Made by a program: the position numbers and the translations under genes. Positions 1 to 12,158 of a stretch of 64,000 bases of DNA are shown piece after piece. Under the pieces are notes generated by a model, which searched no databases, was not told the DNA's origin, and saw only the letters and a list, made by a program, of their open reading frames with translations. The stretch is from Diploscapter coronatus. Its lineage: Eukaryota > Nematoda > Chromadorea > Rhabditida > Rhabditidae. The DNA lies in NCBI GenBank assembly GCA_964036155.1, contig OZ038423.1:13035249-13099248 (forward strand), given 5' to 3'. Each line of letters begins with the position of its first letter. The first letter of the stretch is position 1.

Positions 1-3000
1 GGATTCGTTATATGATTACTTTATCGAAAGCAACGATACTTTCTTAAGATTGTTTCGTCCTGCTTAAAAATGGCGTTATTTAAAAGTGTTAAATAACGTC
101 ATGAAATACAATCTATTAATTTTAGATAGGGAATTAGGAAATGCTCGTGTTTTCTGTTTTTCTTTTTACCAGATGTGCCAAACTCTCAAACCCTCCCCCA
201 TGGTGACTCATTCAAAAACTAAAAGAGCACCGTCATTGCTGAAAAATCCATTTTTCGCACAACGAGCAAAATAGTTTTGATAAAGAAGCGCTCGATAATA
301 AAAAATCAATATTTTAAATCAAATAATATGAAATTGGTTTAATGTAGGAATTAAAAAAAAAACAGATTATGGAAATGAATAGTCAGAAATTTTAGAGATT
401 TTTTTAACATCAGTAAAATAAAGGAGATCAAAATAATAAAAAAGAACCTTCACATAAGAAGTTCCAAAAACTTATGCAGGAAATTATAGAAGTGCTCTAA
501 AAGATATCGGAATGCGGCGAAAATCCATCAAATTCATAATATTCCACAAAAATTCTGAAATGTATCCGAAAAATCACAATAATTCCAAAAGTTCATGACG
601 TTTTCCAATAAAGTCCGCTAAAAATCACTAACTTCCAAAACTTTTCCTACTAACTGAAAATTCGATCATGAGACCACTTTGCCTCCCCTCCGTTAGAGAG
701 CGAATGATAAACTGATAATCGACTCTTTGTTCGAACCAAAGTTTGAAAATATTCCAGCCGTTTTAAGTCCCTATTCTTCAACATTACATTGATTTTCTAT
801 AGGGGGTATCTCATAAATTATCGAAAAATCTCGTAAAGAGTTCGGTGAACCTTGAGAAACGCGAAATAAGATCGGAAAATAGCGAATAATGTTCAAAATT
901 GCGGTTGATTAGTTATCATGGTCGAATCAATAAATGACGTATCTTCGATATATGCATCAGGAGAAGTGACAAAAGATTAGATGATAAATATGTTGATAGC
1001 GATGACTCATCTACAGATTTACAATATCGCTAAATATAAAACCTTAAACCCAAGTGTAAATAAAAGAAATAGATGGTATCCTAGATAAAATATCTAAAGG
1101 ATGAAAAATATCCATGGAATATCTAGAAAACATTCCATTTTATCCACGCACGTGACCTCACCATCATTCCTTTTATGAACTTTTCTAGAGCTCCTAAGCT
1201 TCCCCTCTAAAACGTTATGTTTACGAGCTTTTTCCTATGCAAACTTGATGATTTCACAATTCTCCAGGCTTAAATTCTTAATTTTCGATCATTTGAAATA
1301 AATCGGGAAAATTGTAAACTATCGGGTTATTTTTTAAACAAATCAAACTTCAGACTGAAAGAAAACATGAAAAATGGAAAATCCAAATATTTTCATATAT
1401 TGTAGAAAATTGGCAGAGTTTTGATGCGTATATATTATAGAATCTTTCGCGAATAATAGAAAAGTGCAGGCGTACACGACATGAAAAGCAACCATTTTAT
1501 GATGGCAATCCACTTTTTCTATTTACGATTCACGCGTGCCGTTTTTTCATTATTTGCAGCTAATTTGCGCATGTTTTTGTTTATGAAACTACGAAAATAG
1601 AAAAGTTCTAAATTCAGGCTCAAGAATAAAAATAACAATGAAAACTTTTAAAATTTGATATAGAAGGAAATATTTTTCAATTATTATAGAAAGTACAAGT
1701 GAATGATACCTAATAATATTGTTTTTTAATTTTAATCAGAAAAAATGCGTGAAATCTATATATTTCCGGTCAAGAATTCCGAATGGAATGGAGGTATTTT
1801 GAAATCCTAGAACACCGAGAAAAGTTCCCCATCGTAGAAATTGGAGCTTTACTCCGAATGCTTGAAGCTTAGGCGAATCGATTTTCGCAAGGCAAGCGAA
1901 TGTGCTAGCTTATATTAGACGTGCAAATATACGCATATTTCATGGATAGGGCGTGACCTCTAAGAGGGATTACTCATGGGAATACTAAATTATCTACGAA
2001 ATAGAAAATTTTAGATTACGGTGATTTTTTAGTAAACTATATGATTTTTGCAAAGAAATACTGTTATAATGAAAGATTAATGCTATCTTGGTTTTTTGAA
2101 AAATTTGATAAAGATATTAAATGTTAGCAAAAGAAAAGTCAACATTTTTTTAGAATTAATCCCATTTTCACCAAATACATCACAACTTTAGTTAAACAAA
2201 CTTCATCTTTCAAAATAACAAAGGATAAATGATCAGTTAAAACCTTATGGAAGCCAAAAAATAAAAAATTCAAGAAACGACATTTGTTTCGGCCCTTGAG
2301 CCTCATTTCTGCGTGAAGAAAGATGTCAATCTTCTTTTTCTAACTTATCCTCAAGCGCTTAGATAAAGCCTATCCATCAGTGTAAAAAGTCGCTGAGAAA
2401 AATCGGAACAAACCAGAAAATTCCGGCGGAGAAAATCACGTTATTCACGCTTCAAAAACAAGATAATATCGGAAAATTAGGAAAGTTAAATTATACCCAA
2501 TCCGATAAATTTCTATATCCCATCCTTCACAAAAGAAGAAATATTAGTAATTTGACCAGAAAATCAGACTTTTATGTCCAATCCGGTAAAATTCCAGATC
2601 CCATTTCTCATCATACGTGGAAAATTCGAGTAATTTGATATTTAGATAAAGTGAGAAACGCGGAAAACATGACGCATGAACACATGTAGCGCGACGAATT
2701 TGCGTTGCTAAGGAATTCAGGAAACAGCGAGCTTAGAAAACGAATTTCTATGATAAAGCATAGGACCAGAAACCAGATGAATATAAAATGGGGATATAGT
2801 CAAAATGACGCGTTGAATATATCGATTTATATCCGTGGTTTATCCAGGCAATTGTGTCAATAAATTCGACATTCGAGGTCAAAGGATATTGGATTTAGGG
2901 GGATTTCAATGAAATGATCATGAAACGTCAATCAAGTTTTGGGGTATGTTTTAGAGAAATTGAAATTTTGAAACGAAATTTTATAAACATTCACAGCATG

Positions 3001-4780
3001 TAATGGGAAACATGTAAAATTATGAACAATAACTTTAAAAAACAATTAAGTTTCAAGAAAATAGAACTTTTCAGTTAATAAAAATAGAATATTCGCGGCA
3101 GACCTATGGAGGATGATCATCGGAAGCCCCTTGCGACCTACTCCCAGTATATCTTCTTATCGAATTTCTATCTCTCGTCCTTAATAAATCAAAATTTTAA
3201 CTAGTACGATCTAGCATCACAGCTATGAATTCGCTCGTGTGACCTACTCCCTATAGTTTATTTTCGTCTGGCGAAAGTGCTCCCTAGATCTGATCCGCGG
3301 ATTGTTTTGATTTTAGATATAAAAATCCATAAAATAAAATCTAACCTCTAGATCAATATACCAAGATACCAATCGATAAACGTTGTTGTATTCAGAACCA
3401 GTTCGTAATTGTAATCGTTACGACCAAAAGCGCTAGCAGAAAGAGACCTTGAGAAGGGTCGTTAGCAGAAATTCTAGAGAAATATCATAGACAAAAGAAA
3501 ACCAGCCCTACTTCACCATAGAAAATAGCGTTGTATTTCTATAGACAGAAAGAATGTATATATGCAAAGTGGTTATTGTCATCGGTTATTCGGAACATGG
3601 TTCAATAATGATGAGGTATAGGGCTGGAAACCGGAAATTCTACGACACAAACTGTAGGAAAACATGCACTCCCACTCTTTTCATTCGACAAATACCCTTT
3701 CGGGGTGACGCGAATGATATGATAACACATGCGCGACTTGAAAATGGCAGAAACAACCAATAATAAAATGAAAAAATCAATTATTTTAGCGGGAATTTAC
3801 ATGAAGATTAAAATCTGACCAAATTTTGCTGGAGCTCGAAACCAGATGGTGAAGACACACATAAAAGTGAATAGAAGAAAGGAAAGAGTGGTTGCGTATT
3901 CAGGAAAAGAAGTCGGAGAAAGAAAAAATAGTATGGGAAAACGAGACAAAAAGAAGCAGAAAGAGAGAAATAGCGTGGGAAAGGAATAAGGAGGCGCGCG
4001 TGAATTCAAGCCCCAGGGGAAGGAAAACTAAGAGCGAGTTCTATCTCTTCCTCTCCAAGTTTCGCATTCTATTTCTTTCCTCTAACTATCTTGTTTTGAC
4101 ATACTATTTTCTATGTTTCTTCTGTCTTTTTTCCACGTTATTTCAAATCCTCTACCCGTGAAAGAGGCGATTGCGAAATCGCTATAACTGGCTGTGGAAG
4201 TCGACGTTGATGAAAAGATGAATGCAAAAAGGAAAAATAAAGGATGTACTTCAAAGAATCTCTGCAAAACAGCATTATGCAAAAAGAGAGAGGGATCAAA
4301 TCAGATGTAAAAGTGATTAGACTATGAAAAACGATATAATTATAAGAGGGCAAGTAATGGAAAAGGATTAAACTTATTTAGATAAAAATTAATTAAATTA
4401 TGAAAAAAATCAAACGATCCAGATATCCTTTATAATTTAAAGTGACATTTTGAAGGCGTTAATTTCAACTTTTGCAAATCGAAAAAATTATACCCTTCAA
4501 TTTGAATGTCATCTCTTTGTATAGTTTATAATTACAGAAAGTTCTAGCAAGTAAGATAACTATGGTTTTGAAGTCAAACACAGGTTAGATACAAAGCTGC
4601 ATTGCATATACTGTATATAACTCTTAACTGTTTAATTCTAAATTTTTATAATAAATTATTTGAAACCCTGTTCCATTTTAAGCTAGGTTATTATCAAATA
4701 TTTTGAGCTCAGTAAATCAGAAATTTTTATGAATTAGCTCGAGCCCAATCGTCCTATTTGATAGAAAATAAATTTTCCAG
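1..4780. other. Intergenic, no supported gene
   Basis: I read both strands and found no run of exons with consistent splice phases and no recognisable domain. The stretch is AT-rich. About 3880-4010 is a purine-rich tract followed by a pyrimidine-rich tract at about 4035-4090. A short open frame at 3554-3763 encodes no domain I recognise. A 9-bp inverted repeat (CCAGCCCTA near 3502, TAGGGCTGG near 3617) is too short to call an element. Confidence 0.6.
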
Positions 4781-6496
4781 AGCCATTTCCGGCTGCACCT
4801 TCATTCTCCACGTTGCTTCGCCCTGGCCTATCGTCGCTGACAAATCCACGATCACAACCGCTGTCAACGGCACGTACAACGTGCTTCACGCTGCGGCTGC
4901 CTGTAATACCGTTAAGAAGGTCGTCATCACCAGTTCCTGTTCTGCAATTAACGGCAATTAATTAGATAATTAGAATAACTAGCGATATTTGTTGAGTAAT
5001 TAACTACATTAATTTTCCCACCACCAATACAAATCTCATTATTCTGGAAAATATAGATGTCCCCCAAAAGTTTTTGAAACTTATCGGATTCGATGGTTGG
5101 TCAAGTGATGGACATGTCTTTGATGAGTCCTACTGGTCTGACTTGAAGTCTTCGAAGATCGAAAATTACGCGAGATCCAAGACTCTCGCTGAAAAGGCGG
5201 CGTGGAACTATTGGACAAGCATCGAACGTAAATGTCATCAATTTGATACCAAAAATTACCAATTCCTTACCATTTCAGATGGTAACAAATTCGACCTGAC
5301 CATCCTAAACCCGACCTTCATTACTGGACCCGTACTTTCGAACGTAAACATGGAAGTGCAACGGTATTTCCTGAACCGAAAAGTGACTCTTCTAAGAAAA
5401 ACTTAGATAATCTCTCGAATGATGGACTACCGAACCTTCTTGGCTGCTCCGAAAGCCTCTCTGGGTGTCGTCGACGTCAGGGACGTCGCCAGGACGCATG
5501 TCGGTAAAATTTTTTGATGCCTTTCGAAGTTGCGTCTGAAATTTAGACGCCTTATCAAATCCAAAAACCAACGGGCAGAGAATTTTGATCACCTCTCAAC
5601 CATCAGTTTGGTTCAGTGATTGGAGAAAATGGTTGCAGGAAGAGTTTGGGAATAAAGGTGCGTATTTTACACATTTCTGGGGGTGTTTTGTCTCAAAATG
5701 GGTACCTTTTCTTATTTTGGCATAAAAGTGCCTGGCTTACTTTATTAAAAATCTCGTAATTGAGTGAATTTAGCTAGTAGTGCGCTCACACCTCAGACAG
5801 CCAAGACATTCCACAAATTCTGACAATTTCAGGAATGAAATATTTGCGAAACCAAGTCTGTTTTCTCCTCACCGGTGTGCGCGCGCATTTTTGCCAATAA
5901 TCGAAAATTGGCAACTTACCACTGCGCTACTTTGCCCTTATCTTCGGACTTGCAGGGTACCACATAACCCCGATAGTCGCACCAAACTGGTTGGTGAAAA
6001 TCTACTCTAAGACAGGGTTTGATGAACAGGCCAAAGCCCTTATTCACCGAATCGGTCCTGAACTGAAATTCGACAATTCAAAGGTAAAATATCGTCAATG
6101 ACCGATAACTTGGGGCAAAATAAATGAAGCGAACTTTTGATGCACGGGAATTGACGTGGTTTGTAGCACGCTTTACGACAACTTATATATCCATTGAGTT
6201 GAATTTGATGATGACTATTTGAAATTGCTCTATGCACATTTTGCATATTCGAATTTGAGCACTATTTATTTCGTCCAAGTTATCGGTCTTTGGCAATAGT
6301 GCGAATTTACTTTTGAACACCGTAAGTTCAGAGCGCTGAGCTGATGAATATTAAATATATGGACCCGAAAAAATCGCTGATTGATATGGTTTATAGCATG
6401 ATTGACATGGAAATGATACCCAAATCGAAAAGTTTGAAGAAATTAAACCCCAAGAAAAGCTCCGATAAGAATCAGAACGACGTAGTTGTTTCGTAA
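4781..6496 (+). CDS. Dihydroflavonol-reductase-like short-chain dehydrogenase, N-terminus not found
   Basis: This is a predicted NAD(P)-dependent reductase of the extended SDR family. Proposed exons: 4781-4953, 5057-5227, 5279-5343, 5407-5503, 5547-5657, 5956-6083 and 6332-6496 (TAA). The phases agree throughout. The protein shows the family's ILHVASPWPI strand, the serine segment ITSSCSAI, the catalytic YxxxK as YARSK, ILNPTFITGPV, and the VDVRDVART motif. It ends in a lysine/serine-rich tail. The junction after 4953 has no GT donor; a GC donor at 4954 restores the frame. The intron 5344-5406 removes an in-frame TAG and matches the family alignment. The N-terminal GxxGxxG dinucleotide-binding exon, which should lie upstream of 4781 (phase 2), is not visible. 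The gene is therefore either 5'-truncated (a pseudogene) or has a distant first exon. The family call is firm; whether it works is uncertain. Confidence 0.65.
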
Positions 6497-7150
6497 TGAC
6501 TTTTTGTTATTTATTTTCTTAGATGTTCTCCTTGTAAATCAAATTTTTATTGATTGTATTTATCATTTTTCTCAAAATGAAGATAATTTTAGGATCTGAA
6601 AATTTTCTTTTCGAACGTCAATATCTTGAATTCACCATATAATTTTAAATTATTTCAGAGCTGTGGGTTTGAATTTCGGTTGGTCTTTGAATATTTGAAT
6701 CGTTTTTTGTGAATTACGAATTTTGTCATAATAAATAGTGAAAATTATATCTTATTACCGATTCAAAAGCAGACTTACAACAGGTGCAAAAACTAATTAT
6801 AATTGCGAAAAAAAACATTTTGTAAACTAGCCCCGCGACAAAATCTAAACCAAATATCTATTCGTGCAGCTTTAGTGAACATTTGTAATCGCCTTATTTT
6901 CAAACCGCCCAAAATTATTCTAGCTGTTCACTTCTTTATTATTGAATTTCTTATGATAATTATTCTCGAAATTTGATCCCCTGCTATTAAGAGCAGACTC
7001 AAAATTTAGTCTATCACTTAGGAAACATTTACATAATTTCATGCTTGACCTATCCTCCTATGTTTTGAATTAAGCTCATTTTTTTACGTAAAATGTCCTG
7101 AAACATCACATTTTGCACTTTATCATGAGTTTCAGAATTTTCATCTATGA
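6497..7150. other. Intergenic spacer between the SDR and srh genes
   Basis: About 650 bp of AT-rich DNA. An AATAAA-like signal near 6730 could serve the upstream gene. Nothing else is recognised. Confidence 0.5.
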
Positions 7151-8780
7151 ATGAACAATATTACCGATTCGAAATGGAACTTTCCATATTTCTACGTGAC
7201 TTCCATGCACCTTGGGATGTTATTCTCCGTACCTTTACATATCGTTGCATTTTGGTGTATCATTTACAAAACTCCATCACATTCCAAACAATTCAGTAAA
7301 ATTCTGCTGAATCTGTTATTTTGGTAAGTTTCATCGAAAATTGACTTCAAATTTCTAATAACATAATTAATTTGATCCTTCATTGACACTGAAGAACATA
7401 ATATAAATTTAAATGTCACTACGATATGTTTCGATAAAATGACTTCAAAATAAAAATTTGATCTAATGATGTTCCGGCAACTTTGAAGTAAATTAAAATT
7501 CCAGGTCTTTCACCACCGAGTTCACGATGAGTACCGCGGTAACTCCGATACTTATTTTACCCGTTCCTGGCTATTACCCGGCTGGCTTATTCAATTTGCT
7601 GAATATCCCAACCATTTGGCAAGGATGCATTGTATTTGAATGCACGTTGGGTAGGCTTTAAAATTTTAAAAACTAACCCTTTGAAAAAGTTGTCCAGTTT
7701 GTAGGGAGGGAAAGTCTTCATCGGGGCTGTAAATGTTTAGACACGTGCGCATGTGTCTAAAAATTTACAGCCCTGGTCTTCATATTGAAAAACTATCAAG
7801 AATTATTAATCAATGCTCTAGAATATCAAGAAAAATGTTCAGTAACTAGTGTCAGTATTTGCCATGTCTATTATCATCGGTTTATCAATGTATTGCCTGA
7901 AGAAAGCTGGATCATGAAGTTGTACAAACCATTTCGATGGTTCGCTCCAGGACTTGCATATACTGTCATAATGACAGTGCCAATTATAGTCCTGAACTTT
8001 ACGATACCATCCGATCAAGAGGACGCCAAGAATTATGTTATAAATTTAAGTTTAATATATTTTTTCTTAAATTCAACTTACTATTTCAGAATTACCGAGA
8101 CTGCGTAAGTCAACGCTTATACGATGAGCCCCGAATGGCAGTTATACCCTGGGATGGATATAAAGTCGTGCTTCGATTTGACTGGGCTGTAGCTTTAGCT
8201 TTATTGGCACTTTGCGTCGTTGCGGGGTGTTAATTTTTATCTACACAAGAAATCAATAAATTTTAATTTTAGGTTTGTCGGTATTTTGTGTCTGATAACA
8301 TTTTACTACATCAATAAAATGTCCTCGAAATTTGTTTCTCCGAAAACGATTCGCGCTCAGAAGGTTCTTTACATTGCCATTGTAGTCCAGGTAAAGATAA
8401 TTTAAGCAACCGATTGAAAGGTATTTTAGAGCCTGGTGCATGCTTTCCTGTTCATTTTGCCGATTTTTGCAATTATTGGTATTCTACTCTTTCAAATTTG
8501 CCTTCCGGACCTCAATAATGCTGTCTTATTCATCTTATCTTATCACTGTAGCTGTGGCACTGTAACTCTACTAATCATGACTCCAAGTTACCGGAAAGCG
8601 ATTAAAATTAAACTCGGATATGGTATGATTTTATTTCAACATAATTAAAGAGAAGGTTTCATTTCAGTATTTTGCATAACGAAATTCAAGAACCGAGTCA
8701 GGTCGATAAGTGAACCAACTAATGCTCCGAGGGTTTCAATAAGACACTTGAACGTCAACGTTATCAGTTCGAGAAGATAA
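7151..8780 (+). CDS. Serpentine chemoreceptor, class H (Srh)
   Basis: This is a predicted seven-transmembrane chemosensory GPCR in the nematode-specific Srh family, expected in the ciliary membrane of sensory neurons. Seven exons join in phase: 7151-7323, 7505-7650, 7801-8036, 8090-8226, 8273-8390, 8430-8622 and 8668-8780, giving 371 aa, slightly longer than most Srh proteins. The ATG at 7151 was chosen over 7147 because it opens the frame with the Srh TM1 block (PLHIVAFWCIIYKTPSHSK). TM2-TM3 carries LPVPGYYPAGLFNLLNIPT. TM6 begins after the conserved Q at the exon 5/6 junction. TM7 holds HCSCGTVTLLIMTPSYR, where most relatives read PYR. Exon 3 (LEYQEKCSVTSVSICHVYYH) departs from the usual FExR block. 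Intron 2 contains a small hAT-like insertion. The gene looks intact. Confidence 0.85.
7722..7775. mobile_element. 54-bp palindromic hAT-like mini-MITE
   Basis: Two 21-base arms (7724-7744 and 7753-7773) pair with a single mismatch around an 8-base loop. The element ends in CGGGGCTG on the left and CAGCCCTG on the right. Both sides carry the same 8-bp direct repeat GTCTTCAT (7714-7721 and 7776-7783). An 8-bp target duplication with C(A/G)GGG termini is typical of hAT transposons. It lies in intron 2 of the srh gene, 17 bp before the 3' splice acceptor if only the right repeat and spacer are counted. It encodes nothing and would depend on an autonomous relative. Confidence 0.8.
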
Positions 8781-9109
8781 ACTCCATAATTTTATTCATC
8801 ATCAATACATATGGGTAAAATTGCTCAAAATCTATATGCATGCCATGTAATGAATAAAAGTAAAATTTGAATATACCATTGAACAAAGCCATGATTTTGG
8901 CAGTCATATTTGTAAAGGCAAGAAGATGCGAAAAGAGAGAAGGAGAAACAATGTGTTCTTTCTTTCTTTTTCGAAGCGAGAAAGAGCACAGCGCAAAGAA
9001 GGAAACGACTAATCGTGTTGTGTTTGATTGTTCATGAGCGTAAATTTGTAAAATATGGATAAATAATTGACTGTGATCAAATAAATTCTCAAGCAATAAC
9101 CATTATCCA
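8781..9109. other. Convergent 3' spacer between the srh and HSP70 genes
   Basis: About 330 bp between the srh stop (+) and the HSP70 stop (-). It should hold both 3' UTRs. A minus-strand open frame here (8764-9096) overlaps the srh stop and has no recognisable domain, so I do not call it. Confidence 0.5.
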
Positions 9110-11703
9110 TTAAGGTTGAGAAATGGAATTAATGGAATTTTTTAATGCCTCGAATTTCCTCTGAACCTCTTCGTGGTCTTCAGGGAATTCGCTCAACCAG
9201 TCCAAATATTCTTTGATGGTCGTTTGAGCAGATTCAAGCTTGTAAGCAGGAAGCTGAAAAAATGTCTACAGTAAACTCTCTAATTGAGACCCTGCTTTAT
9301 TTGAAGCACTCTCCCGAGGGGTATTGAAAATAAAAACCCCCTGGCTTCTATTAGGGGTTTTACGGTTATTTAAATTTTAACTGTTAATACCCTTGTGTCC
9401 GCTGCAATACGCACTTTCTCATTGTGGGCGTAGGTCTCGCACGTCCTACGTAGGTCGCAGACCTTTCGGAATTGTTCGTCTGCTTCTCGATTGCGCTCCG
9501 CCTCTTTTACATAGTGAGTAACGTTAGTCTGAAAGAGATGATCAATGATTTTATCCCAAATGAAACACTTACTGCGGTACGCTTTGGGCCATCAAAATTG
9601 ATCGTAAAATCTTTCTTATTGTTCGAGCATTTTTCAGTGTGTGTAACATGTAGGATTCCATTGTTATCGATATGGAAATCGGTCTGCAATATTTATTCCG
9701 GCATCAGTAAATTTCCCCTCAAAACTTACGACGTGCGTACTCCCTCGTGGTGCTGGAGTAAGATTTTTCATCAAAATCGTGCCAATTTTGATGTTATCGT
9801 GAGTGCGTGCTCGTTCACCTTCATAGATCTCCGCCCTGAATTCGGGCTGATTGTCCATTACTGTACGAGTGACTTGCGAGATCTAAAACATTTATTCGTC
9901 GATGATAGAGTCGGTTAATCATTCTACAGTGGTTGGGTAGGGAGTTCCATGTGGGATAACGACCTTGACGAGTTTGCCACGGACTTCCATGCCAATCGAT
10001 AATGGAATGACCTCGCAAATGTCCAACGCCATGTACGCCGCCTCGTAGGGCTCATTGGAATTGTTCGGATCGAGATCATTCGCATTTACCGGACGTGGTG
10101 GCTAAACTCGATTTGTCTTTTTGTTAGAATTTTACTGAATTATGGTCTTTTATATTCCACGTCCAATTTTAGATGAGGAAGTATGGGAGTGTGATAGGGG
10201 AAAGAAAAAAGGGGTGTGGAATACACTAGGCCACTAATTACCGGTTTATCCTTTCTTTCAAGTTGAGCAGCATAAATGGCAGCGCCGATAGCGATAGCTT
10301 CATCGGGATTCACATTCTGGAGAATTTCCGCTCGAGGGAACTTTTCCTTAATCAGTTCTCTGATCCGGGGAATTCTCGTTGAACCACCGACGAGCAACTA
10401 AAACACCGTGTTTTTACCCAGGAAAAAACGTGATTTACAATATCATCGATTTGATCTTGCGACAGTTTAGCATCGCGAAGGGCATTATCTATGATAGCCA
10501 TCGTACAACGAAAGCTTGATTCACAGAGCGCATTGAACTTGGTGCGGTTGATCCTGTACTCGAGAGAATAATTCTCACCGCCGATGTTGAACGTCATCTA
10601 AATCATCAGTCATAAATCCACATCGGGTTGGATCATTACCTCAATAGACAGATCAGAATTAATCCCCATGATATTTTCTTTCACTTCACGGCACTGGTTT
10701 TTCAATCTTCGTCTCATGACTTTGTCATCAGGAAATGAAACCTCATGCTCCTTCTCGAAGTGGGCAATGAAATCCTTGACGATAAGTTCATCAAAGTCTT
10801 CACCACCTGAAGATATTCTATGGTTTAAGGATGCAGTTCTTCTATTTTAGTACCTAAGTGCGCATCTCCACCGATGCCTAGAATTTCCAACTTCTGGTCA
10901 GTGATTCTGCCGATCGACACATCGAAGGTGCCTCCGCCGAGATCGTAGATTAAAATCGTTCGGTCTGTTTTTTGTTTTTTCATAGCAAGTGCAATTGCCG
11001 CAGCCGTCGGTTCAGTGAGAAGTCGGACGTTCGTGAAACCGGCATATTGAGCCGCACGTTCAGTGGCTTCTCGTTGACGCATATCAAAATACGCTGGCAC
11101 TGTTATGACCGCATCTGTCACTTTTTGGCCTCCCAAATGTGACTAAAATTCGTGCCACTTTACAGAAATCATATATTTTTAAAGTCTACCTCAGCGTATT
11201 GCTTCATCGCTTTCAGCAGCTCGCTCGACGCATCTTCTGGTGCAACTAATCGATCTATAACTTTATCCAGTTTTTTTTCCGTTATTTTGATCATTGCTTT
11301 TCCCTAAAATTTACAATACATTGACTATGGAGATAGTAGTGCACCTGTTCATCGGAACCGTTTTCCCTCACGACGTCAAATGACCACCCAGCTCGATCTC
11401 TGATAACGCAGTCATCGTTGAACTGGCGTCCGATCAACCGCTTCGAATCATAGATCAAGTTTTTGCCTGTTGACGGAGCATTGATCGCTGCGGAGCCGAT
11501 CTTCACTTGACCGTGGTTGTAGAATATCCACGAAGGCGTTGTGTTGCCTCCTAAATTTAAAGAAAAAATTGATTATTTTTACTCGAATTACCCAAATCGT
11601 TTAGAATTGTCTGCGGTCTACCAGCATTATCAATAGTCGCCACACAGCATCGCGTCGTCCCCAAATCAATTCCAATGAAGACCCTTTCCGGATCATCACT
11701 CAT
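9110..11703 (-). CDS. Divergent HSP70-family chaperone, copy A
   Basis: This is a predicted ATP-dependent chaperone of the Hsp70 family, probably cytosolic (no signal peptide, no KDEL). Twelve exons, given in transcript order with plus coordinates: 11592-11703, 11345-11550, 11190-11303, 10854-11142, 10640-10806, 10439-10597, 10242-10397, 9928-10101, 9730-9882, 9573-9683, 9391-9528 and 9110-9253. All phases agree, giving 640 aa, the canonical length. ATPase motifs are present: GIDLGTT (residues 11-17), KRLIGRQF, VPAYFD, EPTAAAIAL, DLGGGTFDVSI and LVGGSTRIP. The substrate domain has IYEGERARTHDN and the C-terminal lid. Differences from family: Tyr after GIDLGTT is Arg (TTRCC); the interdomain linker LLLDxxPLS is replaced by ALDICEVIPLSIG (residues 426-438); and the tail ends ISQP with no EEVD. 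A TTTTAG acceptor 13 nt before the ATG suggests trans-splicing. Confidence 0.9.
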
Positions 11704-12033
11704 TGTAGTGCAAAACCTAAAATATTTCAGAATCGGGAAATAAAAATGTGTAAAATCGAAATAACTAATCAATAATACGTGTGGAGAAAGTGCAAATGGA
11801 TAGCGAGTGCCATAGGGGAGAATTGGAAATGAAAGACTTCCACTCCATAAAATTTGTCAGCAAGCGCAATATTTTGTCTTTCCCGCTTCCCCGATGATTA
11901 TTGTAGCATTCTTCCCGTGATAACAATTAGAGTTCATCAGAGTTTTCAATTCTTTCACGATTTTTTGATAATAACAACTTTATTCACGACCAATCGCCAA
12001 AATTTGTGAAAAGAAGTTTATGCTCGACTAGGG
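11704..12033 (-). promoter_or_regulatory. Upstream block of HSP70 copy A, duplicated upstream of copy B
   Basis: This 330-bp block sits directly upstream of the copy A start codon and matches 15633-15964 upstream of copy B almost end to end, with small indels and substitutions. The shared part includes a TTTTAG 3' splice acceptor (11717-11718 on the minus strand) and a 13-nt leader before the ATG, and ends near a shared GGGACCAC. It probably holds the promoter and a spliced-leader or 5' UTR acceptor. I could not point to a clean heat-shock element array by eye. Confidence 0.65.
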
Positions 12034-12158
12034 ACCACTACGCAAGAATATACAGATAAATAAATCATAAATCTTAATACTTTATTATAACCTCCGATAT
12101 TTATAGACATTGATAGCTTATAATTGTGATCGACCAAACTCTCAGACAATAATAAGTA

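Noticed and set aside
3554..3763. Frame beginning with a KVVIVIG strand, considered as the missing Rossmann exon of the SDR
   Set aside because: The glycine spacing does not fit GxxGxxG, it lies over 1 kb upstream, and no phase-compatible donor joins it to 4781.
8764..9096. 110-codon minus-strand frame between convergent genes
   Set aside because: It overlaps the end of the srh coding region and lies in presumed 3' UTR; no recognisable content.
9472..9918. 148-codon open frame on the plus strand
   Set aside because: Antisense to HSP70 copy A exons and introns; no domain.
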